Shown piece after piece: positions 40,783-48,716 of a DNA stretch of 51,383 nucleotides; the stretch's first letter is position 1, and each line of letters starts with the position of its first letter. Origin of the DNA: a virus; IMG/VR virus record IMGVR_UViG_3300037164_000067, positions 1-51,383 of that record; one strand, written 5' to 3'. The notes under the pieces are model-generated. The model was not told the DNA's origin, made no database searches, and saw nothing but the letters and a program-made list of their open reading frames with translations. The position numbers and the translations under genes are program-made.

Positions 40783-42266
40783 GTAAAGAATTGATAACTA
40801 ATGATGATATTTTTAGTTTTTTAAATGAAGACGAAGAAGAAACAGTAGCTGATAATGAACTAATTCTTCCAAATGGTAAAAAAATTGTATTTAATGACCA
40901 ACAATTTGAAGCTATTCAAAGAATTAAGAAATGGCTAAAAGAAAAGGATAAAACATTTTTTACTCTTGAAGGACCTGCTGGTAGTGGAAAATCAACAATT
41001 ATAAAGAAAATATTAGATGATTATCGATATGGTGTTGTAGTATCAGCACCCACGCATAAGGCGACCAGAATCATTCAAAATATTACCGAAAAAGAATCCA
41101 AAACCCTTCACTCACTTTTAGGTTTACGTCCGGATTTGGATTTAGAAAATTTTTCACCGAACTTCCCTCAATTTAATCCAATCGCTTTACCACGTATTAC
41201 ATTTTATAGCCTTGTAATTTTGGATGAAAGTTCAATGGTAAATCAAGACCTTTTTAATTTAATTAAAGAAAAAACAAAAGATAGTCGAACAAAGGTATTA
41301 TTCGTAGGAGACCCACATCAGCTACCTCCGATAAATGAAAAAGAATCTGCAGTTTTTATTCAAGAAGATATTGAAAAATATATTCTCACTGAAATTATGA
41401 GACAAGCTGACACAAATCCCATATTATTGATTGCAGATATCATAAGAAATAATTTAACGAGTATTGATGCTGGTAATTTTTCAAGAAAAACTAATATTAA
41501 TATAAATGGTGAGGGCATTATATTTACTATAGATAAAAGAGAATTCAGAAAAATGGTTTTGGAAAAATTCACATCTGAAGAATTTAATAAAGACATAAAT
41601 TTTTGTCGAGGAATTGCTTGGAAAAATGAAACTGTAATGCAATCAAATAATGTTGTTAGAACCGCAATTTTTGGAAATAAAGCAGATATTATTGAAGTGA
41701 ATGATGTTATTTGCGGATATCGAACAATCACAAATGATAGACAAAATCAAATAATTATTCAAAATTCTGCTGATTATCGAGTTATTGAAAAGTCTGGTTT
41801 AGAAGAAAATTCTTATGGAATTAGTGGGTATCCCGTTAAAATTCGTGAAGACCTTCCCAAAGGTAAATTTAAATTCGAAGACGTTTTTATTATTAATACG
41901 AATAACCACAAAAATTTACATTTATATGCACAAATGCACGATTTTTTTAAAGATTGTGCAAAATCAAATAAGAAGATGTGGAATAAATATTATGAATTCA
42001 GGCGTAATAATTTATTAATGAAAAATATTGATAAATATCAAAATGGTAGACTTAGAAATAGTGGTGAAGTTATTGTCAAGGACCTAGATTATGGCTATTT
42101 TTTAACTTGTCATAAAGTGCAAGGGTCTACATATCAGCATGTTACAATCATCTTAAGCGATTTTGAAGAAAATTGGGTGTTACGTGAAAAAAATCAATTG
42201 TTTTATACTGCCCTTACAAGACCCGAATTAACTGCAACCATATTATGTAATAAAATTGATGAATAA
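40779..42266 (+). CDS. Dda-like SF1B DNA helicase
   Basis: 495 aa. LEGPAGSGKSTIIKKIL (motif I, near 66), VSAPTHKATR (Ia), VILDESSM (II, near 146), LFVGDPHQLPPI (III), LTEIMRQ (IV), and at the end YGYFLTCHKVQGSTYQHV (V) and FYTALTRPE (VI). Matches the 5'-3' helicase Dda/RecD group in order and length. It unwinds DNA during phage replication initiation or recombination. Its stop touches the end of the convergent GIY-YIG gene. Confidence 0.9.
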   Translation: MSKELITNDDIFSFLNEDEEETVADNELILPNGKKIVFNDQQFEAIQRIKKWLKEKDKTFFTLEGPAGSGKSTIIKKILDDYRYGVVVSAPTHKATRIIQNITEKESKTLHSLLGLRPDLDLENFSPNFPQFNPIALPRITFYSLVILDESSMVNQDLFNLIKEKTKDSRTKVLFVGDPHQLPPINEKESAVFIQEDIEKYILTEIMRQADTNPILLIADIIRNNLTSIDAGNFSRKTNININGEGIIFTIDKREFRKMVLEKFTSEEFNKDINFCRGIAWKNETVMQSNNVVRTAIFGNKADIIEVNDVICGYRTITNDRQNQIIIQNSADYRVIEKSGLEENSYGISGYPVKIREDLPKGKFKFEDVFIINTNNHKNLHLYAQMHDFFKDCAKSNKKMWNKYYEFRRNNLLMKNIDKYQNGRLRNSGEVIVKDLDYGYFLTCHKVQGSTYQHVTIILSDFEENWVLREKNQLFYTALTRPELTATILCNKIDE

Positions 42267-43100
42267 TTATAGTTTGATAATATACCAATCCTTATATTTA
42301 CCATTTTTTATTTTTTCATTTCTTCTATATGTTTCACAAAAACGTTCACGAGGTAAATTTAATTTCTTTAATTCCAATCTAATGGTATTTCTGAATTTAT
42401 GAACCAATTCATTATTTTGGTTATAAATTTCATAATTATTCTTATGAATTTCACTTAATTTTTGTTTGGTTTCTTCAGAATGTTTTTTACCTAGCCATAT
42501 TTTATTTCCTAATTTTGATTTTCTTATTTTTTCTTTTGTTATGTCTGAACGTTTTTTTCCTGTATTAACAATTCTTAGTTTTTCTTTTGTTTCATTAGAT
42601 GGTTTTTTATTTAATTTTATTATTCTCATCTTTTCAATACTTTCTTTAGTGTGTTTTTTACCTAAATGAAATTTTCTTAAACTTGATTTATGTTCTTTAG
42701 ATATTTTTTTCCATTTATGAATTTTACTAAATTTATCTCTAGTTTCTTGTGAAACAATTCTATTCTTAGAACTATCACTAATTTTTCGTAATGATTCTTT
42801 TGAAAGTTTTATGTGGTCACCACCACTTGTTAAATTCATTCCATGTTTTGTATCAAATGTATCGTAAAACTTTATATAATATTTTTCCAAATAATTTAAT
42901 TCTGGTTCTGTGCATTCATGAATTACCTCAAATTTATGCATATTCCAACCATATTTATTAATTGAACGATATATTAATAATTGTTCATAACATCTATTAT
43001 TAATATAATCATTCAATCTTCGTTTTATATTTCTCGATTGCCCGATATAAATTTTACCCGATGGTGACGTTATTTTATAAATTCCACATATTTTATTCAT
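42267..43100 (-). CDS. GIY-YIG homing endonuclease with NUMOD3 repeats (copy 2)
   Basis: 277 aa. GIYKITSPSGKIYIGQS, the Arg of IKRRLNDY, Glu of LNYLEKYYI, several NUMOD3 repeats (GKKHTKESI, GKKRSDITK, GKKHSEETK) and a C-terminal NUMOD1-like part (FRNTIRLELKKLNLPRE). Paralogous over the whole length to 37670-38515. It abuts the Dda gene tail to tail (1 nt apart) and is preceded by the small 43093-43245 gene. Confidence 0.9.
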   Translation of the reverse strand: MNKICGIYKITSPSGKIYIGQSRNIKRRLNDYINNRCYEQLLIYRSINKYGWNMHKFEVIHECTEPELNYLEKYYIKFYDTFDTKHGMNLTSGGDHIKLSKESLRKISDSSKNRIVSQETRDKFSKIHKWKKISKEHKSSLRKFHLGKKHTKESIEKMRIIKLNKKPSNETKEKLRIVNTGKKRSDITKEKIRKSKLGNKIWLGKKHSEETKQKLSEIHKNNYEIYNQNNELVHKFRNTIRLELKKLNLPRERFCETYRRNEKIKNGKYKDWYIIKL

Positions 43101-43245
43101 ATTTTATATCACTTTTCATTTTTTGATTTACTAAGTCCAAAATTAATTGTGTAACTGTAGTAAAGTTATTTTTTGCAGTATCACGTAAATACTTCAGTTG
43201 TTCTGACGGTATTCTTAATGAATACATTTCTTTATTTGCTTTCAT
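43093..43245 (-). CDS. Ribbon-helix-helix-like small protein paired with the GIY-YIG gene (copy 2)
   Basis: 50 aa from the ATG at 43245; a longer frame to 43308 adds an AT-rich stretch that contains the promoter-like element, so I reject it. It reads MYSLRIPSEQLKYLRD, then FTTVTQLILDLVNQKM: strand, helix, turn, helix. The same length, core and 8-nt overlap with its GIY-YIG partner as copy 1. Confidence 0.65.
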   Translation of the reverse strand: MKANKEMYSLRIPSEQLKYLRDTAKNNFTTVTQLILDLVNQKMKSDIKYE

Positions 43246-43262
43246 GGTATATATATTGTATA

Positions 43263-43273
43263 GATAAATACAA
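43263..43273 (-). promoter_or_regulatory. TATTTATA-type promoter candidate
   Basis: Minus strand TTGTATTTATC, 17 nt before the 43245 start codon, parallel to 38680-38690 in the other cassette. Confidence 0.4.
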
Positions 43274-43317
43274 ATTAGTTTTGGAAAAGTATTGTAATTA
43301 TGCAACAATTTAAATAA

Positions 43318-43332
43318 TTTTTCGTAATATTG
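43318..43332 (+). promoter_or_regulatory. Promoter-like TTTTTCGTAATATTG element
   Basis: Exact copy of the string at 35256; 22 nt before the ATG at 43355. Confidence 0.4.
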
Positions 43333-43354
43333 TATAATATTTAATATTTTCGAT

Positions 43355-43645
43355 ATGGAAACTCAATTTAACGGAAATTTTGGTTTATTTAAGATTGATA
43401 AGATTGTAAAAAGAAACAATTTTTATGAAATTAGATTTCAGAATACCAATAAAAGACTTGCTTGTGTTAATCTACATAGTTTTGTTGATAACAATAGCAT
43501 TGCTAAATCTGTGATTGATTTAAAATCCGGTGATGAAATTTGGATTGACATATCGGCATATACCGCAGATAAATCATTATATAATCATAATCCGTTTGGA
43601 AGTGTTGGTACGTATAAAAGAGCAGTAAAATATAACAAAAATTGA
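43355..43645 (+). CDS. Uncharacterised phage protein
   Basis: 96 aa, probably beta-rich (FGLFKIDKIVKRNNFYEIRF; GDEIWIDISAY). First gene after a promoter-like element, 4-nt overlap with the next gene. No family recognised. Confidence 0.65.
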   Translation: METQFNGNFGLFKIDKIVKRNNFYEIRFQNTNKRLACVNLHSFVDNNSIAKSVIDLKSGDEIWIDISAYTADKSLYNHNPFGSVGTYKRAVKYNKN

Positions 43646-43827
43646 TGAATAACATAGCATTATATTTAAATGAAAAACAATATATTTTTCTGGAAAAAAT
43701 GGGATTTGATAGAAGGATTATTAATATCTTAATATCTAAATATGATAAAGATAAATTTGATTCTTTTTCAAAAAAAATTAATGAAATTATAATAATGGAA
43801 GAAGATATACGAAAACTATTAAAATAG
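43642..43827 (+). CDS. Small uncharacterised protein
   Basis: 61 aa, helical, charged (YIFLEKMGFDRRIINILI). It overlaps the previous gene by 4 nt, ends with TAG (rare here), and lies 6 nt before the NADAR gene. Confidence 0.6.
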   Translation: MMNNIALYLNEKQYIFLEKMGFDRRIINILISKYDKDKFDSFSKKINEIIIMEEDIRKLLK

Positions 43828-43833
43828 ATTAAA

Positions 43834-44358
43834 ATGGAACGAATAACGGATAAATACGTATTTTTTTATAAGTCCAGAATATCAAATTGGCATATATGTC
43901 AATTTAAATATAAAGGAATTACTTTTTTTAACACAGAACAAGCATTCATGTGGGAAAAAGCTGTTTTCTTTGGTGATATGGAAACAGCAAAAAAAATAGT
44001 TGAAACACCAGAACCAAGAGAAAATAAAGCATTGGGTCGTATGGTTAAAAATTTTAATACTGAAAAATGGATGATTGCTTGTTTTGATATAATGGTAGCT
44101 GTTAATTATGCTAAATTTAGTCAAGATAAACGCTCAAAAGAATTACTATTATCAACTAGTGATAAAATATTGGTTGAAACAAATCCAAATGATTCTGTAT
44201 GGGGAATTGGATTGCATTGGAGTAATGATGATGTGCTTGATGAAACTAAATGGCAAGGTATGAATCTTTTAGGCAAAGCGTTAATGGAAGTACGGAAACA
44301 AGTAAAACAAGAAAAAAATGAAATCGGAAACTCTCAAAATAATATGGAAAATAATTAG
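43834..44358 (+). CDS. NADAR-family protein (YbiA/DUF1768-like N-glycosidase)
   Basis: 174 aa. FYKSRISNWHICQF, FFNTEQAFMWEKAVFFGD, KALGRMVKNF, KFSQD, LLLSTSDKILVETNPNDSVWGIGL and WQGMNLLGKALMEVR follow the NADAR family from end to end. Conserved Glu (TEQ), Asp and Trp of the proposed active site are present. Known members remove ADP-ribose from guanine in DNA (antitoxin to DarT) or cleave N-glycosidic bonds of riboflavin precursors. In a phage an anti-DarT or NAD-related role is plausible but inferred. Confidence 0.85.
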   Translation: MERITDKYVFFYKSRISNWHICQFKYKGITFFNTEQAFMWEKAVFFGDMETAKKIVETPEPRENKALGRMVKNFNTEKWMIACFDIMVAVNYAKFSQDKRSKELLLSTSDKILVETNPNDSVWGIGLHWSNDDVLDETKWQGMNLLGKALMEVRKQVKQEKNEIGNSQNNMENN

Positions 44359-44584
44359 AAAAGCAACACCAAAAGTAAGAATAAAAAAAACATATTATTC
44401 ATATATTGCAGAAAATGAAAAACATAAGCATAAATTAAAAGCATTTGAAGGTTCTGTTTTATTTGAAATGTTAGAAAAAACTGTTGTTTCATCTAAAACA
44501 AGATATGAAAAATTTATTCTTGTTGATGGTATCTATAGTAATAATAATAAATTAATATATGTGACAAATTTTAGAATAATGTAA
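44318..44584 (+). CDS. Small uncharacterised basic protein
   Basis: 88 aa, Lys-rich N-terminus (KIIWKIIRKATPKVRIKK). It overlaps the NADAR gene by 41 nt in another frame, a longer overlap than usual here, but codon usage and composition look genuine. Function unknown. Confidence 0.55.
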   Translation: MKSETLKIIWKIIRKATPKVRIKKTYYSYIAENEKHKHKLKAFEGSVLFEMLEKTVVSSKTRYEKFILVDGIYSNNNKLIYVTNFRIM

Positions 44585-44597
44585 CAAAGATATACTA

Positions 44598-44735
44598 TTG
44601 AAACTTCATGTGGTCGAAACGAAATACAGCGTCTGGAAATCTGAATTGTTGTTCACTGCATGAAGCAATAATCATAATGTACCAGAAGAAACTATTAATA
44701 AGATGGTTAATCGTTTCGAAATAAAGTTGAAATAA
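44598..44735 (+). pseudogene. Small gene with TTG start and one in-frame TGA
   Basis: A 46-codon frame reads LKLHVVETKYSVWKSELLFT, A, TGA (44661-44663), then SNNHNVPEETINKMVNRF and EIKLK before TAA. Both halves look like natural protein in one frame, and the final TAA overlaps the ATG of the next gene by one base, the usual junction in this genome. So it is a small gene interrupted by one stop, or read through. Confidence 0.45.
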
Positions 44736-45292
44736 TGAACGAATTAATTAAAAATATCGTGAAACCTGAAAACGGCATCGAGATTGCAATAATCTCTGAT
44801 GCTGTTTTTATTCAAGGTGCAAATCATGGTCGCCCAAGAAGTGGACATCCAGAAGGTCAGGTTATTTATCATATTAAAGAAGTATTAGAAAACATTGATA
44901 AATTTTATGCTGATGATGAAGACCGTCAGGATTTACGTTTAATTGCAATAGTTCACGATACTTTTAAACATAAAGTTGACAATACAAAACCAAAAGTGGG
45001 TGATAATCATCATGGTAAAATTGCCGAAATATTTGCTGAAAAATATTGCAATAATACTAAAATACTTCAAGTTATTCAATCACATGATGAAGCATATAAT
45101 GCATGGTCACAAGGTGGAAGACATGGCGATTGGTATAAGGCAAAAAGACGTGCTGAAAAACTTATTGGTGATTTAAATTTACTTGATTGTTTAGACCTTT
45201 ATATAAAATTTTATCGTTGTGATAATGCAACAGGTGATAAATCAAATGAAAGTTATGAATGGTTTAAAAAACTAATTGAAGAGAAATGTTAA
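44735..45292 (+). CDS. HD-domain phosphohydrolase
   Basis: 185 aa. SGHPEGQVIYHI (first His), LIAIVHDTFKH (HD, near 72), NHHGKIAEIFAEKY and IQSHDEAYNAW (further His and Asp) fit a metal-dependent HD hydrolase, distinct from the SpoT-like one at 18815. The substrate, probably a nucleotide, is unknown. It starts at the last base of the upstream interrupted gene and overlaps the next gene by 7 nt. Confidence 0.7.
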   Translation: MNELIKNIVKPENGIEIAIISDAVFIQGANHGRPRSGHPEGQVIYHIKEVLENIDKFYADDEDRQDLRLIAIVHDTFKHKVDNTKPKVGDNHHGKIAEIFAEKYCNNTKILQVIQSHDEAYNAWSQGGRHGDWYKAKRRAEKLIGDLNLLDCLDLYIKFYRCDNATGDKSNESYEWFKKLIEEKC

Positions 45293-45849
45293 TAATTTAT
45301 TTAATAATAATTGCGTTATTACTAATAAGTGTTTTTATTTTTTTCTATGGTAGAATTAAAAAAATAATCACTTCAATTATTAATAAAAGAATTTATAAAA
45401 AATATTCTATTGGTTCATATGTATTATCGGATTATGAAAAAAAATTAATTATTAAAAACAGAAATATTTTATCAGAAAATCGTGTATCAATTAATAAAAT
45501 CAGATTTGTATTTACTCCCATATTTCAATATGATATTGAAACAGATATTATAAATCCACGATATGATGTAATGATACCAATGCTTGGTGGATATGTAGAT
45601 AAAAAATCACCAATCATCAGTGTTAATAAACCACATCATTTACTTAGTATTATAACAAAATTTTGGCAAAATAATGATAATTTTGCCAATTTAAAACGAA
45701 TATTAAAACATTGTAAAAAAGGTGTTGTTATTATGATTGCCAATAAAGAATGTTATGAATATAATGTTGATGATGAATATATTCAAATGGCAATTTTAGA
45801 TGATGAAATTGAAAAGTATAATCAAAATAATGAAAATTATGGAAACTAA
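45286..45849 (+). CDS. Membrane-anchored protein of unknown function
   Basis: 187 aa. One N-terminal hydrophobic helix (about residues 2-22), a basic juxtamembrane part, and a soluble domain. 7-nt overlap with the HD gene and 11-nt overlap with the next gene, so a tight operon. No family recognised. Confidence 0.65.
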   Translation: MLIIYLIIIALLLISVFIFFYGRIKKIITSIINKRIYKKYSIGSYVLSDYEKKLIIKNRNILSENRVSINKIRFVFTPIFQYDIETDIINPRYDVMIPMLGGYVDKKSPIISVNKPHHLLSIITKFWQNNDNFANLKRILKHCKKGVVIMIANKECYEYNVDDEYIQMAILDDEIEKYNQNNENYGN

Positions 45850-46129
45850 AAATTTATCATTATCCGAGCCAAAAATAGAAATTGATAATGTACCACTTGC
45901 AGAAGTTGAATTTACTAACGATTTCAGACCAAAATGTGGTAAGATTCAATATCCCTCATTTAGGGATGCTCAAGAAGCTATTAATTCTGGTAAAAAACAT
46001 AGAAGATATCTTCATGGTCAAAGAATGAATAGAAGAATGGGAAAAAAAGATATACGACCCGTAAGAAGCTATAAATGTGATGAATGTGGTTTTTGGCATT
46101 TAACAAGTCATCCTGATTATAATGAATAA
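45839..46129 (+). CDS. Small zinc-finger phage protein
   Basis: 96 aa from the ATG at 45839; an upstream in-frame ATG at 45800 lies inside the preceding gene and adds low-complexity residues. KCGKIQYPSFRDAQEAI, RRYLHGQRMNRR and YKCDECGFWHLTSH form a Cys-Cys-Cys-His zinc finger common in small phage proteins. It is the last gene before the tnpB insertion. Confidence 0.7.
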   Translation: METKNLSLSEPKIEIDNVPLAEVEFTNDFRPKCGKIQYPSFRDAQEAINSGKKHRRYLHGQRMNRRMGKKDIRPVRSYKCDECGFWHLTSHPDYNE

Positions 46130-46159
46130 TATAAAGATTCATATTCCCTTAATATAATG

Positions 46160-46290
46160 CATATGGACTACCTAAAATAATTAGGCTTCTTAACTTATGC
46201 TAAGAATTTTGGACGTTTCATCGATTGTGCCCGTTATAACAGGTCTTATTTGGTCTCCACGTCTGTTATCGTCAGTCCCTGACGATTTGT
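46160..46290 (-). ncRNA. Probable omega-RNA scaffold and right end of the tnpB element
   Basis: On the minus strand the 3' end of tnpB and the following 30 nt are rich in perfect stems: TCGTCAG-TCC loop-CTGACGA (46269-46285), CCTGTT/AACGGG near 46235-46248, and CCTAA/TTAGG (46171-46185) followed by GGTAGTCCAT. This arrangement (structured tnpB end, terminal hairpin, AGGTAGT end) is typical of IS200/IS605 omega-RNAs, in which the bases just past the element end act as guide. Exact ends are uncertain. Confidence 0.5.
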
Positions 46291-47461
46291 TATTGTCAAT
46301 ATTATTTGTTAAATCATTAAGTAATATTTTCTGACCTTCTTTTAATATGTTTTTTGCAGCATTTATATCCCTATCATGAACAATACCACATTTAGGACAC
46401 TTCCATTCTCTAATAGAAAGATTTAAGTCTTGATTTATATAGCCACAAATATGACATGTTTTACTTGAAGGATAAAATCTATTAATTTTAACAATTTGTT
46501 TATCATTCCAATTGGCTTTATAATTAAGCATTTCAACAAAAGTACCCCAACTAGCATTTGATATAGATTTATTAAGTCCTGATTTTGCTGATTGACCATT
46601 GGATAAATACTTACCATTTTTGTCTTGTTTTGGCTTGCATCTTGTTGACATACCTTTAATATTAAGGTCTTCTAAACAAATTATGTCATATTTTTTAATT
46701 AGGTCAGTACTTACTTTATGTAGATTATCTACACGAGAATTGGTTATCTTCTTGTATATTTTAACCACTTTCAATCTTTGTTGTTCAAATTTTTTCGAAT
46801 TTTTTGTTTTTTTTGATAAATGTTGTTGTGCTTTTTTTAATTTCTTTTCATATTGTTTAGTATATTTATTGTTTTTATATTTAAATCCTTCTGATGTTAT
46901 TGCAAAATCTTTTAATCCCAAATCTATTCCAATACTTTTATTAGTTTTAGGTAATTTAACATGTTCGGTTTCAACTAAAATACTAACAAAATATTCATTA
47001 GTTGGTGTTTTGGTTATTGTGCATTGTTTTATAATTCCCTTAAATTTCCTATCAATAATAACACCAATTCCTCCTTTAAATTTACGTATATATAGTTTAT
47101 TATTAATTAATTTTACTGCTTGAGGAACGCAAAAACTATTTTTATTGTGTTTAGATTTAAAATTTGGAAACTTTGTCCTACCTTTAAAAAATCCATTATA
47201 TGCTCCATCAAGATGTTTAAGAGACTGTTGTAAAGATTGTGCACAAATTTCATTAAGCCAAATATATTCATTTGAATGCTTTAATTCGGTTAATGCTTTT
47301 GTATTATCATAATAATTAAGTGTTTGATTATTAGTTTCATATTCTTTTTTACGTTCATTGAGAAAATAATTATAAATAAATCTAATACAGCCAAAATGTT
47401 TATTTAATAAAATAATTTGGTTATTATCCGGTTTTAGTTTATATTTGTATAATTTTAACAT
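46190..47461 (-). CDS. tnpB: TnpB (IS200/IS605 OrfB-type RNA-guided nuclease)
   Basis: 423 aa, full length. LYKYKLKPDNNQIILLNKHF and the helix-rich start match OrfB. RuvC residues: SIGIDLGLKDFAI (Asp, near 178), IICLEDLNIKGM (Glu, near 268) and HDRDINAAKNIL (Asp, near 366). Zinc finger: CHICGY and CPKCG (near 336-355). The end GTDDNRRGDQIRP is also typical. No tnpA is in the window. TnpB uses an omega-RNA to cut DNA next to a TAM; in phages solitary copies may act like homing nucleases. Confidence 0.92.
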   Translation of the reverse strand: MLKLYKYKLKPDNNQIILLNKHFGCIRFIYNYFLNERKKEYETNNQTLNYYDNTKALTELKHSNEYIWLNEICAQSLQQSLKHLDGAYNGFFKGRTKFPNFKSKHNKNSFCVPQAVKLINNKLYIRKFKGGIGVIIDRKFKGIIKQCTITKTPTNEYFVSILVETEHVKLPKTNKSIGIDLGLKDFAITSEGFKYKNNKYTKQYEKKLKKAQQHLSKKTKNSKKFEQQRLKVVKIYKKITNSRVDNLHKVSTDLIKKYDIICLEDLNIKGMSTRCKPKQDKNGKYLSNGQSAKSGLNKSISNASWGTFVEMLNYKANWNDKQIVKINRFYPSSKTCHICGYINQDLNLSIREWKCPKCGIVHDRDINAAKNILKEGQKILLNDLTNNIDNNKSSGTDDNRRGDQIRPVITGTIDETSKILSIS

Positions 47462-47482
47462 TTATACTATTCTCTTATTTAG

Positions 47483-47493
47483 TATAAATACTT
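47483..47493 (-). promoter_or_regulatory. TATTTATA-type promoter candidate before tnpB
   Basis: Minus strand AAGTATTTATA, 21 nt before the tnpB ATG. The same element precedes the other homing genes. Confidence 0.45.
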
Positions 47494-47538
47494 AAATATT
47501 TTGAAAAGTTATTTATTTTATAAAAAAAATTTAGTAAT

Positions 47539-47901
47539 ATGAGTAGATTAAGAAATCAATATTTTATGTATGGTATTTTAGTTTCGTATAGCGAATACAA
47601 AGAACGAAAAGAGAATCGATTAAAATATTCTAAATTTAATATTGCTAATTTTATTGATGAAGATACTATTGTTTTTAGTGATGGTGATATAATAAGTAAT
47701 GAAATTCATGGTATTTTTACTGGTCGTGATGGTGAGTTTGTTATTGTAGGTAAAATGTTAAAAAGTATTGATAAGTATAATAAAGAACCACTTATTGTCC
47801 CGGAATTATCTCAAACCGATGAAATTATTGTCAGAACTTCAGTGGAAAATAGTTATGGTTTTAAAGGAGATTTTCATTATTATTTTGTGAACCACCCATA
47901 A
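47539..47901 (+). CDS. Uncharacterised phage protein
   Basis: 120 aa, soluble, alternating charged and hydrophobic residues (IHGIFTGRDGEFVIVGKML). It starts about 80 nt upstream of tnpB in divergent orientation; the gene order suggests that tnpB was inserted between this gene and 45839-46129. Confidence 0.6.
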   Translation: MSRLRNQYFMYGILVSYSEYKERKENRLKYSKFNIANFIDEDTIVFSDGDIISNEIHGIFTGRDGEFVIVGKMLKSIDKYNKEPLIVPELSQTDEIIVRTSVENSYGFKGDFHYYFVNHP

Positions 47902-47961
47902 TTAGGTTACTTAATTTATGTTTCGAAAAAATTTAACTATTTTAAATAATAATTTTTCATT

Positions 47962-48354
47962 ATGCAAGTAAAACCACGATTCGAATTTTTTAAAATCATT
48001 GAACAATATTTTATATTAAAAGATGATACTAATAATGATATTTGTTTAACACTTTTAGAAGTCAAATTACATGATAGTAAATTTGAAATAATGGAATCTA
48101 CATATAAATTTTGGACTATTGTTGGAAAAACACAAATATCTTGGGGTAATAAAAATAGTGATAAAACACCTATTTCATATGATGAAACTGCTTATTGGAA
48201 GTCTAAAGAAAGAAATAATTTATTTAAAGGTGAAATTCATGGATTTTTTATTGAAGAAATAAAAAATGGTTTTCATAATATGTTCTTAACAAAATTTCCT
48301 CCAGATGAACAAGAATTTGGACTAAGAACCCAATTTAATTTTAAAAAAATTTAA
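47962..48354 (+). CDS. Uncharacterised phage protein
   Basis: 130 aa, soluble, Trp/Phe-rich (KFWTIVGKTQISWGNKN; GEIHGFFIEEIKNG). The IHGFF/IHGIF segment resembles the preceding gene's product, so the two may be distant paralogues. No function known. Confidence 0.6.
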   Translation: MQVKPRFEFFKIIEQYFILKDDTNNDICLTLLEVKLHDSKFEIMESTYKFWTIVGKTQISWGNKNSDKTPISYDETAYWKSKERNNLFKGEIHGFFIEEIKNGFHNMFLTKFPPDEQEFGLRTQFNFKKI

Positions 48355-48371
48355 ATAATTTTTTATTATTG

Positions 48372-48402
48372 TTGCATTTCTTTAAAAAATCAAATATATT
48401 TG
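48372..48402 (+). promoter_or_regulatory. Bacteroidota-type promoter
   Basis: TTG (48372-48374), 20 nt, TATATTTG (48395-48402), 17 nt to the ATG at 48420. It fixes the start of the next gene, since the longer frame from 48369 would include the promoter. Confidence 0.65.
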
Positions 48403-48419
48403 TATTTAAATTAAAAATT

Positions 48420-48716
48420 ATGAAAAAATTTGAAGTAGAAGCAACTGGTCTAGTTTCTTTATTTATAGATAATGTAGAAGCTGAAAATAAAGAAATTGCC
48501 AATGGAAAAGTATTAGAATTACTTGGATGCGAACCTAATGAATTAGGTGGTTATTCTGTTACTTTTGAAAATATAAGACTTCCAAATGGAATTGTTTTAG
48601 ATGAATTAAGTATGTGTTTTAAAACATTTGTAGAACCAAATGATATCGTTAAAGATTTAAATGAATGTTTTAATACTGACGAAATTGAAGAAAATGACGA
48701 AGTGTCATACAATTAA
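48420..48716 (+). CDS. Uncharacterised acidic phage protein
   Basis: 98 aa. KKFEVEATGLVSLFIDNVEA followed by ENKEIANGKVLE resembles small phage proteins with a beta-strand/helix repeat (V.A.N.EEA). Acidic end. Start chosen at 48420 because of the promoter. Confidence 0.65.
   Translation: MKKFEVEATGLVSLFIDNVEAENKEIANGKVLELLGCEPNELGGYSVTFENIRLPNGIVLDELSMCFKTFVEPNDIVKDLNECFNTDEIEENDEVSYN

Noticed and set aside
37700-42800. Repeated DNA in the GIY-YIG genes as a CRISPR or satellite
   Set aside because: Repeats are in coding frame and encode NUMOD3 modules with drifting DNA sequence; spacing and variation do not fit CRISPR.
6916-44663. Alternative genetic code (TAA or TGA read as an amino acid)
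   Set aside because: TAA ends most genes and TGA ends several tightly packed ones (for example at 25651, 27102, 36151 and 40782), so the standard code holds; the two in-frame cases are treated as local lesions.
44604-44719. Pseudoknot-like pairings (CTTCATG with CATGAAG; TCGAAACGA with TCGTTTCGA)
   Set aside because: They fall inside a protein-like frame with a clean junction to the next gene, so I give priority to the interrupted gene; a structured RNA is not excluded.
46599-47123. 174-codon plus-strand frame opposite tnpB
   Set aside because: The sense strand carries all TnpB catalytic motifs; the antisense product is a hydrophobic shadow.
9320-47493. T4-type late promoters TATAAATA read on the opposite strand
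   Set aside because: TATAAATA does occur as the complement of TATTTATA, but in that orientation it mostly points into antisense of known genes; only the one at 47483 points at a gene (47539). The TATTTATA direction is consistent across sites.
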